From: Stromatinia cepivora
Lineage: Eukaryota > Ascomycota > Leotiomycetes > Helotiales > Sclerotiniaceae
DNA: 64,000 bases
Direction of reading: 5' to 3'
Assembly (NCBI GenBank): GCA_014898415.1
Contig: RCTD01000008.1
Span: 186,001-250,000, forward strand
Shown in pieces: positions 1 through 12,581 of this stretch. The notes beneath the pieces were generated by a model, which was not told where the DNA came from, did no database searches, and worked only from the letters and a program-made list of their open reading frames with translations. Position numbers and translations under genes: made by a program. Each line of letters opens with the position of its first letter. Position 1 is the first letter of the stretch.

Positions 1-3000
1 CAGATTGAGAACAATCTGTTTTGTTTCTTAGTATGCTTTCAGAACCTCTAACTAGCATTTTGTCTTCCAGTATTTTGAGAAAGGACGATTGGTAAATATA
101 TGTGAGTATAGAACTAGACTGGGTAGACCTGATACATCATTTATCCAGCAAACCTCAAGCCTCGTAGCGAAAGGTGTGGGAGCAAGGGTCTGAATAACCT
201 CCGTACATAGGCAAATTACCTTTAATTGTAGGAAATTTATATAACTAGATGGAGAGAAAACCGCAACCGTCAATAAGTGCAGGAACTGCACGGCTCAGTC
301 TGACATTTTTTTGCATACTGCCTTGCAAACCCTGATTGACCCATAACAAATTAATGATTTTTTGATTCGTTGCCTGCAACACCCCCATGATCCATGTGAG
401 TATGCAATGCGAGGGTGACCTCGTTCCGCGCCGCTTTCGCGGGCGGGAATGCACCCACCATATTTGCAGTTTTAGAAACAAGACTAACGGATGCCCGCAT
501 GAACAGAAAGTAATGTGACCTTCAGATGTAGTTAGCGGTAAAGCGTCAAGCCAATGAGTGATAATAGATGGTGTAAGAATCAAGAACGACAAAAATAAAA
601 ATAAAAGCGCTTTGATGGTCAATGCAAGATGTGTTGTCGATAGTGGCACAGGATAGATGTTTGGTCCGTTGATAACTTGATAGGAGTGGCACTCTGCAGC
701 CCCTAGTAAAGAGGGAAGTCATCAGATGTGGAGATTGGTGAAGAATGGACACCACATACTTTTTGGCAAGTTTCAAGGATTTTCCATTGTTCGTTCATTG
801 CTAGTGTCCCGAATGTATGGTCACCCTTGGCTTATTCGGCGATTGAGCCGACTTTTGGCTTTCCGTCGCTGCCGTATGCTCTCAAGAAGGTCAAGTCCGA
901 ATGCTTGAAACTTGGCGTTACCGTGTCATTACTTTTTTTGCTGACAATGCGTTATATTCAAGCTCAAAACATCTTTCTCGTCTGATGTTGTTAAGTCTCT
1001 CAAAACAATGGAGTTTTCTCCGCATTAAATTCCCAAAATAAGTCATTGATCATGTGGTGTTCCTATAAAAACTATATAATTAATATGTTTGACTTCGCCG
1101 ACCTATATTTAAAAAAAAAATTCATCCTAAACACTCCAGTGGAAACACTAAATTGTCTCGGTGACATCCAGGAATGCTTGGTAGAACAATTGAGAGATCT
1201 CGCTTGAAATATCCTCAGAATTCTCAAGGAACAAATAGAAGAAGCTAAACAATATTATTAATTTCCCCTTTTCTCTTTTCATCGTCAACAGCGGCTATTT
1301 ATTTCCACAAAAACCTGATTCAAGAATCCCATGAACCAGGGGTTTGGGTGATCACATCTCGGGTCGTCCCATACGTAGGAAGCCGACCCGGGCTGAAAAG
1401 AGTCGTATTCTACTACACACAATGACCAACACTATAATTTTAATTGATGTTACAACAATGGGGTCCCTACATAGTAATGTGTTGATTGTTGTTTTGTTTG
1501 CACATTGTTGATCTCCGAATTTCTCTTCCGATGAAACCTCAAGAACAGCCTAATTTGAGAAATTCAATTATTCCAACCATACACATCTCGAATACGAATA
1601 ATTTCGGACATCTTTCTTCCTCTCTTTCTTCATTTCTCTACCTTCTCTTCTTCACTTTTCCATTTTTTATTTCGGAAGATTATGTGCGGAGTCCTCTTAA
1701 TTATTTGGACGTTGGAATTTAGAACGGACCCCTTCATCATTTCGCGTACGGTAAGCTAAACTACGGGATTCCCGTCTTCCCGCAATAGGCGATCTTTCGT
1801 CTGCATAAGCTTAACTCGATATTTATTGCAATTAGAAACTACTGTAGGTTTATATATTTAGTACATCTTCATTTTAATAAATATTCACATGAAGGTCAGA
1901 AGATACGGGGGTGTGAGTGATATAGGTGAGGGTAAAGTGGGAGACAACAATGTAGAGTAAGGTAAGGTATACAAAATGACATCAGATAAATATACCCCTT
2001 GGCCGTGTATGCTTTGTCGTGAGTACGGAGTATTCAATAATAATCCAATAATAATCCTGCAGATGTACGAACTGGACGGCCCGTCCAGTTTCTGACAACG
2101 GAATGTGGGAATGGTGGCAGTGTGGCATGATCTTGCCGCTCGGTGGTAACGATCTCGTCTGTTGTAGCCATAAACTAATTATGTTGTGTCTCAATAACAA
2201 AAAAGAATGCCACGTTTCTATTCCTTCCATCTGAATCGTTGGAATTTCCATCAGCGCCTCGAAAATAATCTAGGGTATCTAATAAGATGAGAATTCTCCC
2301 ATTAACCACGAGGCCTGGAAGCGCGTAAATCTAGACCTAGACAGACAATATCAAATGAGGGCGCGCGCGTGTCTAGGCGTTGAAAACGGCCCTTGGCTCC
2401 CGTCCCCTCGAGGCATGTGGGTTGGGACCTGATCGCTGCAGGAAATAGAATATTGTAAAGCATCTTCATACATGAATTTGTGGAGAGAATGATGCAGTCC
2501 GTAGAAAATGCCATCATACCATTTTAACCGACAATATGCACACCTATGCTTTTCGACTCAAAAGTAAATTTCCTTTTTTCCTAATCAGTGTGATCACCTA
2601 TATGAAAAGTGTTAGTCAGGATCTATCTCCCTTTACACAACCTCTTCCCATTCACCCAATCAATATATTCTCAATGGTTTCCACGATGTTCAAACTTTGT
2701 AATCTTACATGGTTTGATCGCACCCACGCCACGCCCCATCCCGTTGTCAAACTAACTCCAACGTTGTGAAAAGAACGTTCGGTCGATTCTACCGAGTCGC
2801 ACACGCTGGTTTGCTTGCCACAAAGATCGAGCTAAAAGGCTGAGTTCGTGTTGCTGCGGATGCTTCAGCGGGTACGCCTTCAATACCCTTGCATCTCCAA
2901 CTTTCCAATACCAGTACTGCAGGTGGAAGAAACGCCTTATTGACAGGGTTATTGGTTCGATCCAAGGGTATTTCGAAATCTCTTCAAGGATATCAAGCCG

Positions 3001-4399
3001 TCAGGCTACTGGGGTCATCAGTTTGGGTCGTGTGCTAGCAAAACCAACAAGCAAGTAAAATCAGCCACCATTTTTCCAAAGAATTCTTTTCAATCAAACC
3101 CCCCCCCCGCCCCCCCAAAAAATAAAAAATATGCGCCAGAGGTATTGGTCATTTGGGGAAGGGAACGCGAATAATCTGGAAAGGAATGAGGATCAATTCG
3201 GAGATTTGATCCATCAAAAACGGTTTTCCCTTCTCTCAGTCAAGAATCAATTGCCAATAACTACCAACATCAACAACATTGCAAGATTTCTATAAACACC
3301 AACGCAAAGATCAAACCAGTTTAACAGGCCAATTCTAAGAACGGGTTGTATATCCACTTTACTAAACCACCCTCTCTCCATTCCCACGTTTCCCCGAACA
3401 GTCCACATACTATCCGGTATCCCTCCCATCCCATCCATGCCTTTTTCATTCCCTTTCCGCCCCCTCCCTGAACTCTTTTTATGATCCTAGTTTCTTACTA
3501 CCCACCAGACCACCCACAGGTTAATCTGAGACCCATGAGGATTGGTCGCCCGTCTGAAGGACGTGAATTTATTACTGGAAAGTCCCGAGTTGATATATAT
3601 GTAACTTGGCTTGGAACTGTGTCTCGCAAGATCGCCCTATCGATATTGTTATTTAAAGCCGAGGGTTAAACATACTACACCGCACAACCTGAAGGACAGC
3701 ACAACAGGACAAGAACACAACAAATAATAGCATTTTACAGTCTTTTTAACGTACTGAATCAAATAGGAAGAAATTTTATTTCTCTTCAAGTGGAAATTGA
3801 GCAATTTTGGTTGTATGTTTTTTGCGCTTGCGATAATCTCACAACTACAAAAAACATTCACTTAGAAGGACGACGATAAAGCCACGCAATAATTCCCCAG
3901 ATTTTGATACCCGGAACCTTGAATTTAATTTTGAGACGGAATACCACTTTGTTTAATACGCGTTTGGAATTTCCTTCGGCACAGGAGGAATTTATCTGAG
4001 GCCTCATTGCTTACCTTGAGACTGAGGCTTTGCTGACAGGACGGAAAGGCAAGGCAAGACAAGGGAAGGGAAGACAAGACAACACGGCAAGGAACTGCAA
4101 AGAAAGGGTGCAGCAGACTGGCAGTGCAGCGGCATCGAGATTGGTGGCTTTGGTACCCAATTGGAGCGTGTGAAAGATAATTTATTTCACACCAACTAAA
4201 CTAAGAAAGAAGGTTGGAAGGAAAGGGAAAAGGAGTAGACAAGACAAGGCTTCCCTGGATATTCTCTCAATTTTGTAAGAAAACCTTTCGATATTGAGTT
4301 CCGGACCTCTCGAGCAGCATCATCGTCGATCAGCATTTTGTCTTTCTTGTAATTTTGCTCTAGATCTCTTTTTCATACTTTTTTTCACGGTTCACCGTT

Positions 4400-4509
4400 A
4401 CAGTTCTTACCCAATCATATATGGTATTACCATTCTTCCCTTCTACTTTATCTTACAGTCCCTACCCAATCATATATGGTACTATCATTCTTCCCTTCTA
4501 CTTTATCTA
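4400..4509. repeat. 55-bp tandem duplication, two copies
   Basis: Two adjacent copies of a pyrimidine-rich 55-bp unit begin near 4401 and 4456. Both contain the core CCAATCATATATGGTA and the tail TTCCCTTCTACTTTATCT, and they differ at only a few bases. The duplication lies in gene-free sequence. Confidence 0.85.
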
Positions 4510-6933
4510 CCATTTCAAGGAAGTTGGTCATCATTTTCTACACTAAATCACCAGTTCACGTCAATCTTACACAAGCTCCCCCCTAGTCTTCCTTTGAATA
4601 CCTTTACATTCACTTTCGTTCTGCCTTTGGGAACTACCTAGTAGTATCATATCCAATACGTAGCTACTAGACTGAAGTCAACTATTTCACAGCTCCGGTT
4701 TCTTTTCTTTACTTTACACGTATATCGTTCATTTTCCAACACATCTGTTGGGCACGTTTGAATAAACCATACTCAAAGCAGCTGGGTTCTCTTTCAAGTC
4801 CATGACGCACGCATATGATAGTTTGAAGGAGGTGTTGGCTCATCAATTTTGTCGCATAGTATTGATTTCCGGCGCATCAAAAGCTTCAAAACTTTGAATT
4901 ATCACAACCACGCGCCCGTACCGCATAGGTTTTCAACCGACGGTAATTACTTCCCATCGCTCTTTAACGCCTTGTGCCGTGGGCCGTAGGAACCGAGTTC
5001 TTTCATCATTTCTACTCAACTCATCAGATCTGCGTTTTACTACACAGTACTAGGAGATCGGTTTTCGCATTCGGATTCGCATTATCGTGTCAACGTCACT
5101 TATTGACTCTAAAGACGTCCGGAACTCGATCGCCAAAATCGGAAGTTTCGTCTTGGTCTTTTGAATACATTTCATATATCAACCCACTCACAGAAAATCG
5201 AAGCATTTTAAAGCTAGCAAGGGAATGCAAAGTACCAATCGCGATAGCCTATAATCCAATTTAACATTACAGAAACTAGCCAAAGTGTGTGTTGTTCGGG
5301 CCGCAAGTTCAATTCAGCCACATCGATTATAGCAACGCACCATCTCCATCAAAGTTTTGGTACCCATAATATTAGGAAATCAATCAATCGAGTCACCCCG
5401 CCATATTGAGGTCCATTTTTGAACCTCTGAAGCTGGAATCGAAATTGGGTTCATTCATTTCGCAAAAGTACACATTTTTTGAGGGCAAAACATCAAAACA
5501 AGCTGATTCAAAGCCGCCTGTAAGGCCTGTTTCATAGTAACTTACTCGATCTTTGAAAAACTGGAACGTGACTTGCGAACATCAGGTCATTATTCCTCGG
5601 GGATTATTGAAAATACACTTTTACACTTCTAATAGTGGGGGTACCTACAATACGACCACAACGTGGACATCCAAGGCACTTTAATCTTCCTCCTCACAAG
5701 AAATTCAATAGTGATCAATCGACCAGTGAAAGCGGTGGATGACCGTTTGGTTTTTGAGTTGCGGTACTGGGTTCTCATTAATGCAGAAGGAGAAGCATCA
5801 CTTAAGGTTGCGAAGCGAATGAAGGCCTCGAAGAAGATAACTTGATTGTGCTGGCTCCTCCCAAGCATAGTTTTTCCTTTCACCTACCGCCAGATATCAA
5901 ACACCGCATCTTTTGTTCACTCGCCGAAGAAAATCTATATCAGTGTCTATTTTAGTGTCCATTTCAGTGCCTTTGAACTGAACTGGTTAGGTGTGTTATC
6001 ACTGGAATAGTTAGGTCGTAATTATCGACATTACTATCATCAAATCAAGAATACTCCTCACAACGACACGAACCATTGAGAATAGCGCGCACACCGGTAA
6101 TCGAAGAGCTGCAGTTCAAACTTCAAACCATCATCAAATTGACCTCTGCACAACTGGAAATTCGCCACCGTGGCCATTTGTCGCCCACGATTATCTTTTT
6201 CTTTTGCCACAACTATATCATCGTCGATTCCCTATCCCTCACCAAGTTGAAGCAAACCTTTTTATTCACGGTCTTGGGGTCTTATCGGACTCTTACTCTG
6301 TTGGATATTTAATTTCTTCAAGTCATTGAAGTGACAATTCAGCATTCACCACATATATTATTATTTCTACGCCTTAGTATCATATATTCACATCTGCCAG
6401 GCGGGAAGACACGCACACACCCATACAAACCGGTCTTTCCACTTGAAATTTTGCAACAGACATTGGTTGAGAACAACTAGTAACTGTTCGACCCGGCCCC
6501 TCCTACCCCTCCTTTCAAGGAAGAATCTTCGGATACTAGGAACCCTAGATTGCAGGGAGATCAAATTTCAGGATCCCAGTGCATAAAAGTTCTAGTAAAA
6601 ACCAACCTCACGATCAAAGTCACTGAACGAGTCATCAACACCAAAGGGACAAAACATACTTGAAGGAAGTTTCACATCATCAGTTCCAGGTTCAACATAT
6701 CAACATATCCGTATCTCTTCAACATACCTTGGTGGTGTTTCTGTTAGAGTTGTATTTACTTGACCAGCAATCAAAAAAATACTCAATTCTCTATTTATTT
6801 TTTTATCGACTTGGGAATACCATGAACAACTAAAGTAATCAGTTTCGATATCGGAGATTATTTACATTACTACCTGGGCCCTTTCCGATTTAAAGCTGTT
6901 ACTAGAGATAGATTTTCTACCCTAGACGATCTT

Positions 6934-6995
6934 AGGTATCTTAGGTATCCCGGGTATTCCAGGTATTCCAGGTATTCCAGGTATTCCAGGTTTCC
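6934..6995. repeat. 9-bp tandem array (AGGTATTCC)n
   Basis: About seven copies of a 9-bp unit, from degenerate AGGTATCTT copies to perfect AGGTATTCC copies, about 560-620 bp upstream of the regulator's start codon. Confidence 0.9.
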
Positions 6996-7163
6996 TTGGT
7001 AAACTATTACAGGATTAGGATAAACTAAAAAGTATTCTTCTTATCATTAAAGTACCTAATAAGTACCTACCAAGTACCCAGTAAGTGAGTTTAAAAAGTT
7101 AATGAGGCAATTGGGCAATCCATTCTATTCTATCGATTACTGACCTTTATAGGCTGGCTACTC

Positions 7164-7226
7164 AATCATCAATCATCAATCATCAATCATCAATCATCAA
7201 TCATCAATCATCAATCATCAATCATC
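7164..7226. repeat. 7-bp tandem array (AATCATC)9
   Basis: Nine perfect head-to-tail copies of AATCATC, about 330-395 bp upstream of the regulator's start codon and so probably in its promoter or 5' leader. Confidence 0.95.
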
Positions 7227-7557
7227 TGTCGTTAGTTTAGCCCTTAAGTCATTAAGGACAACTTCAAGAATTCATACCCCGTACTTGAATAAATAAGTAC
7301 CAAACAAGTCCTCCCCTACTCTTTCCTCTCTGGAACACTCACTCCCGCTCAACCACCCAAACAGCCAACTGGTCAACCTTTTCTCCCCTTTAATGATAAT
7401 AATCTTAATCGACTTCAATTCTTTACAACCAAGCAACAATTTGCAGCTGGGCTGTCGCAACAACTTAGATTACATTGTTTAACGGAATATTACAATACAG
7501 TTTCTTGATATCTTTCTTTAAAATCATCATCAAGAATTACATTCACCGTCATCCAAA

Positions 7558-9323
7558 ATGCAGAGCCACCCTCCGGGTGATAGACCGAGCTATCATCCAC
7601 CTATACAACCTTCCCCAAGTAGTATATCGCATTATGCTTCAAATTCTGCAGCTCTCGACCGCCCACGACTATTATGTACAGGTACAGTAACAAACAGTGC
7701 ATCAACGCTTAATGGATCTCTTCTTTCTTCAGGTATGAGTTTGCAGCAGCAAGCTCCATATCAAGGGACTCTCAACAACTCATACACACCACCAAACGGC
7801 AGATCATATCTTCCCTCGCCCCCCGCACTTCGGGATAATCCGGCATCACGCCCCCCATCAAATAATGGATCGCAATATCCTAATCATGTCCGCCAAGACG
7901 CTCCAGATAACCGCATGTCGCATCGTACAAGCTACGAACCGCAGCATCCTGCTGACAATCGAATGGCGCCGTCTGACTCATACAATCGAACGCAGTACCA
8001 TACCTCACCAACTTTGGAGTCTCCCCCACAAAATGGTTGGACCCAAGGGACCCACCCATCCAATGGCTACCCAGAACTCTATCGAACCCAGTCAAACAAT
8101 GGTCCGCAGTATTCCGGACAATCAATGGCGCCTTCTCAAGATGGAAGATACCCACCGACAGGTTACGATGCGCCTCCTCCCTATGCTTACCATGATGGCA
8201 GAGGTTATTCGCAAGAGCAAGCCCCTTCTGCGCAGCCAATGGCCTTCAAGCAGAGCGCTCCTAGACAAAGGACCGCAATCGCATGCAAATATTGCAGAAG
8301 ACGCAAGGTGAGTTTGATTTCTTTCTATTTTCCAAAAGATTGTTTGATTCGAAAAATCATAACTCACACCAAAATCAATCAAAACGGTGCTAATATTATA
8401 AGCAGATTCGTTGCTCGGGTTTCAATGCGGACGGTTCCGGAGGACAATGTACTAATTGTATGCGCTTCAAACAGGAGTGCGTTTTCACTCCTGTATCTTC
8501 AGCACAGGCATTTGTACCACTTGAGGCTCTCTACGCAGCAAAAGGTGGAGTTCCTGTCGGCCCAGAACAACAGGTCTATGGTGCTCATGGTCAACCCATG
8601 CCAAAGGAATATTTGGAGCAATCCCCTCCTGCATCCCATCAGATGTTTCGCCCACCACAATCAACGTTCGAGCAACAAATACCACACAATCATCAACAAA
8701 TTTCCCGACAACATCATCCAGTCCATCTGGCTCCTTTAACCAGATCGCCATATATTCAGGATGCTACCTTACCCTCTCCAACAGACTCATTAGATTCTCA
8801 GAAACGTAAGCGCGAAACAGATGAGCAACACTATGCCAGATTGCCACCATCTGGTCCAGGTCAATTCCCCGAATACCAACGAGAAGAAAACATTCCACCT
8901 CGCTTACCAGCCATTCAAGGTGAACAATATCGTTCCTCATTCCCGCCACCTGCTCCCGGTCAACATTTCGGATATCAGCAAGGAGAAAACACCTTGGCAT
9001 ACCGAACCATGGAAGAAAGCCGACAACTGGCCCCTGTAAACCCACATGAAGTACCACGCAAGACCCCTTCTCCAAATGGTTCAGCGTCATCGTTTCATTC
9101 TCAGATCCCAGGTGGTCATTATCAAACCAGTCAATTGTCTCCTCGCCGATCCGAGCTCCCCCATTTATCTCAAGGATCCCCTCTCAGAACAAGCCGTGGT
9201 GCTGGATTCTCACATCCAATGGCAATATCAAACGTCATGGCACAAGACAATAAAGATGTTGACAGGAATAGAGATATTGACCGAAATATGCTGGGACGTT
9301 TGGGACAAGGCAAGATATCTTAA
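7558..9323 (+). CDS. Zn(II)2Cys6 transcription regulator
   Basis: Exons 7558-8307 and 8406-9323, giving 555 residues. A binuclear zinc cluster lies at about residues 243-275, with cysteines at 243, 246, 253, 265, 268 and 275 (CX2CX6CX11CX2CX6C), preceded by basic RQRT and containing CRRRK. The 98-nt phase-0 intron (GTGAGT to AAGCAG, branch-like TGCTAAT) cuts the cluster between K250 and I251, so splicing is needed to make the DNA-binding domain. The long flanks are rich in Pro, Gln, Ser and Tyr and look disordered. I see no fungal middle-homology domain. A KRKRE run after the cluster resembles a nuclear signal. Family knowledge: a nuclear sequence-specific DNA-binding regulator; its targets cannot be read here. 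The start is the first ATG of the long frame. A 3n candidate intron at 7682-7732 is described separately. Confidence 0.9.
7682..7732 (+). other. candidate 51-nt in-frame (optional) intron in the regulator
   Basis: GTACAG at 7682 and TTCTTTCTTCAG ending at 7732 delimit 51 nt (17 codons) with a CTTAAT branch-like motif. Spliced and unspliced forms keep the same frame, so translation alone cannot decide whether the segment is coding. Confidence 0.45.
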
Positions 9324-10360
9324 GAATTCACACATGTGAATTTCGAGATGAATTCTGCTATAGCAGTTTTTTTTCTCACTTATTTCATCTTCTTTGTAGT
9401 CTGCTTTTTCAATGTGCCAGTGATATTCCAGCAGCTGGTTAATCGATCGGTATTGTACATTTTATTCGGAGATTCTGCCAAACTTTATGGCTTTTCATTC
9501 TTCTTTATTTCATTTTCGAATTTACTTTGACATTTACTTTTTGTTTCCTCTATACTTCTAAGCAACAACAAAATAGTGCTCCCAGGATTGGACCCAATAC
9601 GAACAACAAAGGCTCTTGCAGTCTATATACGAAGTTAAGGAGTGCATGAACAAGAACCTCATACTAGTGGGGGCATTTATCTGGAGGATGGCTGGCTGGG
9701 GATTGGAGTTGTTTGTCTGTTTAAAAAAAGTCTATAGAAAGGGATAGGCTTGCCTCACGGCACTCTGGCATTGCTATTTAAGGTGTTCATTTGGTTTTCT
9801 TCTCCATTGAAGATCATCGAGAGGCAAAGATGGGGGGTTTGGACAGGAGGTTTTTTGATTGTTTTATTTGTGTACATTGTCTAAGCTTTGATCTTAAGGG
9901 GGCTTCTCTCTTTGGATACCCACTTGGGTATGATTACGGTTGGGGCAAGAATGCCCACCAATGAAGACCTTTCCATTTGCGTTTTATTTTATTCAAGGTC
10001 TTGCATGGTTGAGGGACGTGTCTGCGCGGTATTCCCTCTATAGGTCTGGCTTCTGGGTTTATAGAGGTCTACGCGCAGTTCGACGGACCAAGACCCAGCC
10101 TACTTTGCGCTCGCTTTTTTCCCCCATTGACTCTGAAGATGCGGTGTTGATGGAGGATTACAGCGTTGGCGTATGGGCAGTTGTATTGGATGTCGTGGAC
10201 TGAATTATTAATCTGGGTCAAAAGTTTATTTAATTCATGATGCGAGGTTACTTACATGCCCGAGCGAAAAGGTGGGATTATGTGCGAGATCAATGAGTTT
10301 GCACATACGTTAGTGTAGTTATAAATAGTATAAGCTTGATTATAATATTTTTTGAGGATT
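9324..10360. other. 3' region of the regulator, no gene seen
   Basis: Probably includes the 3' UTR of the upstream gene, with T-rich stretches near 9365-9545. Short open frames here have no recognisable domain. Confidence 0.5.
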
Positions 10361-10517
10361 GAATGTGAATGTGAATGTGAATGTGAATGTGAATGTGAAT
10401 GTGAATGTGAATGTGAATGTGAATGTGAATGTGAATGTGAATGTGAATGTGAATGTGAATGTGAATGTGAATGTGAATGTGAATGTGAATGTGAATGTGA
10501 ATGTGAATGTGAATGTG
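10361..10517. repeat. hexanucleotide microsatellite (GAATGT)~26
   Basis: About 157 bp of essentially perfect GAATGT repeats. In translation it gives meaningless Glu-Cys or Val-Asn dipeptide runs, so the open frames across it are not genes. Confidence 0.97.
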
Positions 10518-10587
10518 ATTATGTGTCTACTCCTTAGAAGAAGTAGTTGGTGAAAGATCGCCCATTATGTATCTTCTATTGATCCTT

Positions 10588-10699
10588 CATCCTGTATCTT
10601 TCATCCTGTATCTTTCATCCTGTATCTTTCATCCTGTATCTTTCATCCTGTATCTTTCATCCTGTATCTTTCATCCTGTATCTTTCATCCTATACCTTT
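10588..10699. repeat. 14-bp minisatellite (CATCCTGTATCTTT)n
   Basis: Seven perfect 14-bp units starting at 10588, 10602, 10616, 10630, 10644, 10658 and 10672, plus a degenerate eighth. It sits 70 bp after the hexanucleotide array. Confidence 0.95.
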
Positions 10700-11502
10700 C
10701 ACCACATACCTCAAATATTCAAATCCAAGCCCAATATAAAAACTCTATCATATTCGGTGTTCAGAATAGATCCCTTGAATGTTTATATATAATGTAATGT
10801 AGATATTTACACATTGCTCCGCCCTTATACAGCTGGATAGTACACCTTCTTCTCATCACCATTCATTTTTAGATTGATTGCTCACATATATATAAATTGG
10901 GTATTGAATACTTAACAAAACAGAAAGCAGAGATACACAGCCACCAACGACGAAGCAAATAGTTCGGATAGGTGTGGGTGGGTGGTTGGTTCGTTGGTTG
11001 ATGTATATGATGTTGTATTGTGTAGGCGTGGGAAGTTAGGGTGGAATGAATTAGAATGAAAAAGGTTTTGATTTATGGGTATTGTAGCAGTAGGGTTGCC
11101 GGATGGGGGTGATTGTATGTAATGTTTCTCAATTGACCGGATTGACAGGATAGTTAATTGAATTGACTGTCATCTAAAACATCATATAAGAAAGATTATT
11201 TCCTAAAAAGGTATTTTTAAGGATATAATAGTATATTCACTATATAAAAAGAAAATCGAAATTTTCAATATATTCACTTGAATTGATATCTTGGCAGCGA
11301 AAAGTTGAGTTGTCAGATATGAATTGATGGTACAACTTGAATAGACGTCAATTCAATATTCCTATCTAGGAGAAAGTTTTTAAGAATAAAAATAAGCTCA
11401 CAATCTAGTTTCTAAGTTCTAAGTTCTCACAACCATTCACTCTAATCTCCTAAATAATCCCCTCTTCCAACTTCCCCCATTCCCTCAAGCTCTACCCCCC
11501 CC
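10700..11502. other. intergenic, no gene seen
   Basis: AT-rich spacer downstream of the minisatellite and of the minus-strand methyltransferase. No coding or RNA gene seen. Confidence 0.5.
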
Positions 11503-12581
11503 TCACAATTTAACCCCCCTCGCCATAAAAACCGCCCTCTTCATATCTTTTCCCTGTCCCTCTACCCCCGTCCCATGAAACACTATTCCCTTTCCCAGAA
11601 CCATATATCCAAAATCGATGCCTACACCCGCATCTTCGAAAATCTTCTGGATCTCCTCTTGGGAGAATCCGTGATGCGTTACTGTTTCTTGGGCTTTTTG
11701 GGCTTGGGGGTTGAGTTGTTCTTGGGATGGGGTTGAGTTTTCGTGAGAATGAGAATGAGGATTCTCAAACCCATCATGACTTTCGAAATCGACCACGGCT
11801 AAAATCCCCCCCTTCTTTAACCTCTCACCTATTTTCCTCGCTGCCAATGCCGGGTTTTCAAAATGATGAAATCCAAGTCCCACAACCGCAATATCAAATT
11901 CATAAAGATCTTCCCTCTCCAACTCGGGAGCCGGATCCGAAGATAATAAATTTCCATGATAAGCAAACATTTCAGAGGGACCAAGTCCTTGATTAGATGC
12001 TCGAAGGTTGTATTGCTCTACCATGGAAGAAGAAAGATCGATACCGATAGAGCGGGTGATGAAGGGGAGTAGTGCGCGTGTTATGAGACCGGTGCCGCAG
12101 GCGTAATCGAGGAGTTTGAGGGTTTGTGATGGGGGTGTGGAGTCGGTTTGCCAGGGGGCGCCGATGAAGGACAGGACGCGCGGTTCTTGGATTATGGATG
12201 TTAGTTGGTCGATGGTTTTTTGGAAACGAGTGTCGTAGGTTGAGGCGTGGGTGCTAGGTGGGGGTTAGTTTTGATTTTGAGAGGATGGGTGGATGGGTGG
12301 ATGGAAGAGGTCAGTTGGATCCTGGACACTTGTGATCCATGGAGGGGGAAGTCTTCTGGCCATTTCAAACATTGGCTCTTGAGAAGAAGCACAATCCGAC
12401 GCTTGTCAGAGCATGAAGGATTTAATCCTCAAGATAAAAAATATAAAACGAGCATGTATAGACACCACACCTCACCATCCCAGAACTTCAAGGCAAGAAA
12501 ACGAGATAAAAATACATACTCCCAATGTGCTCGATTCTTCTCCGTCACATCCCCATTATGCGTATGATCATGATCCGTCAT
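11503..12581 (-). CDS. class I SAM-dependent methyltransferase
   Basis: Minus-strand exons 12520-12581 and 11503-12253, giving 270 residues. Exon 1 encodes a short His-rich start (MTDHDHTHNG) ending in HW. Exon 2 continues with THASTYD, a layout common at the head of fungal UbiE/Methyltransf_11-type enzymes. SAM-binding motif I, LLDYACGTG, lies at about residues 68-76. The acidic motif II (IGIDLSSSM) and the DIAVVGLGFHHF segment follow. The protein ends GVKL. The 266-nt intron is long for this window, but the phase matches, the donor is GTATGT and an AACTAAC branch site lies near the acceptor. The methyl acceptor is unknown; a small-molecule substrate is possible. It is transcribed toward the regulator at 7558 (convergent). 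Confidence 0.82.

Larger units (their letters stand above)
1..7557. other. long gene-poor region upstream of the Zn2Cys6 regulator
   Basis: I see no convincing gene in this 7.5 kb. Short open frames exist on both strands, but none has a recognisable domain, splice continuity or clear codon bias. The sequence holds homopolymer tracts (C-rich run near 3100-3117, A/T runs), pyrimidine-rich stretches typical of fungal promoters and leaders (4300-4700, 6200-6500), a 55-bp tandem duplication and two short tandem arrays. It probably includes the promoter and a long 5' leader of the regulator at 7558, and may include non-coding transcripts (inference). Confidence 0.5.

Noticed and set aside
2935..2975. 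GGTTCGATCC resembling a tRNA T-loop
   Set aside because: No matching acceptor, D or anticodon stems can be paired around it.
7164..7226. Regular repeat considered as a CRISPR-like array
   Set aside because: No spacers; a head-to-tail 7-mer in a eukaryotic genome.
10352..10553. Open frames giving Glu-Cys or Val-Asn dipeptide runs
   Set aside because: Simple translation of the GAATGT microsatellite, with no coding evidence.
10567..10797. Open frame with repeated SCIFHPVSFILYL
   Set aside because: Translation of the 14-bp minisatellite.
12201..12392. Open frame inside the methyltransferase intron as a possible extra exon
   Set aside because: Low-complexity Pro/Thr text with no family resemblance; direct splicing 12520 to 12253 restores phase and the conserved HWxTHASTYD layout.
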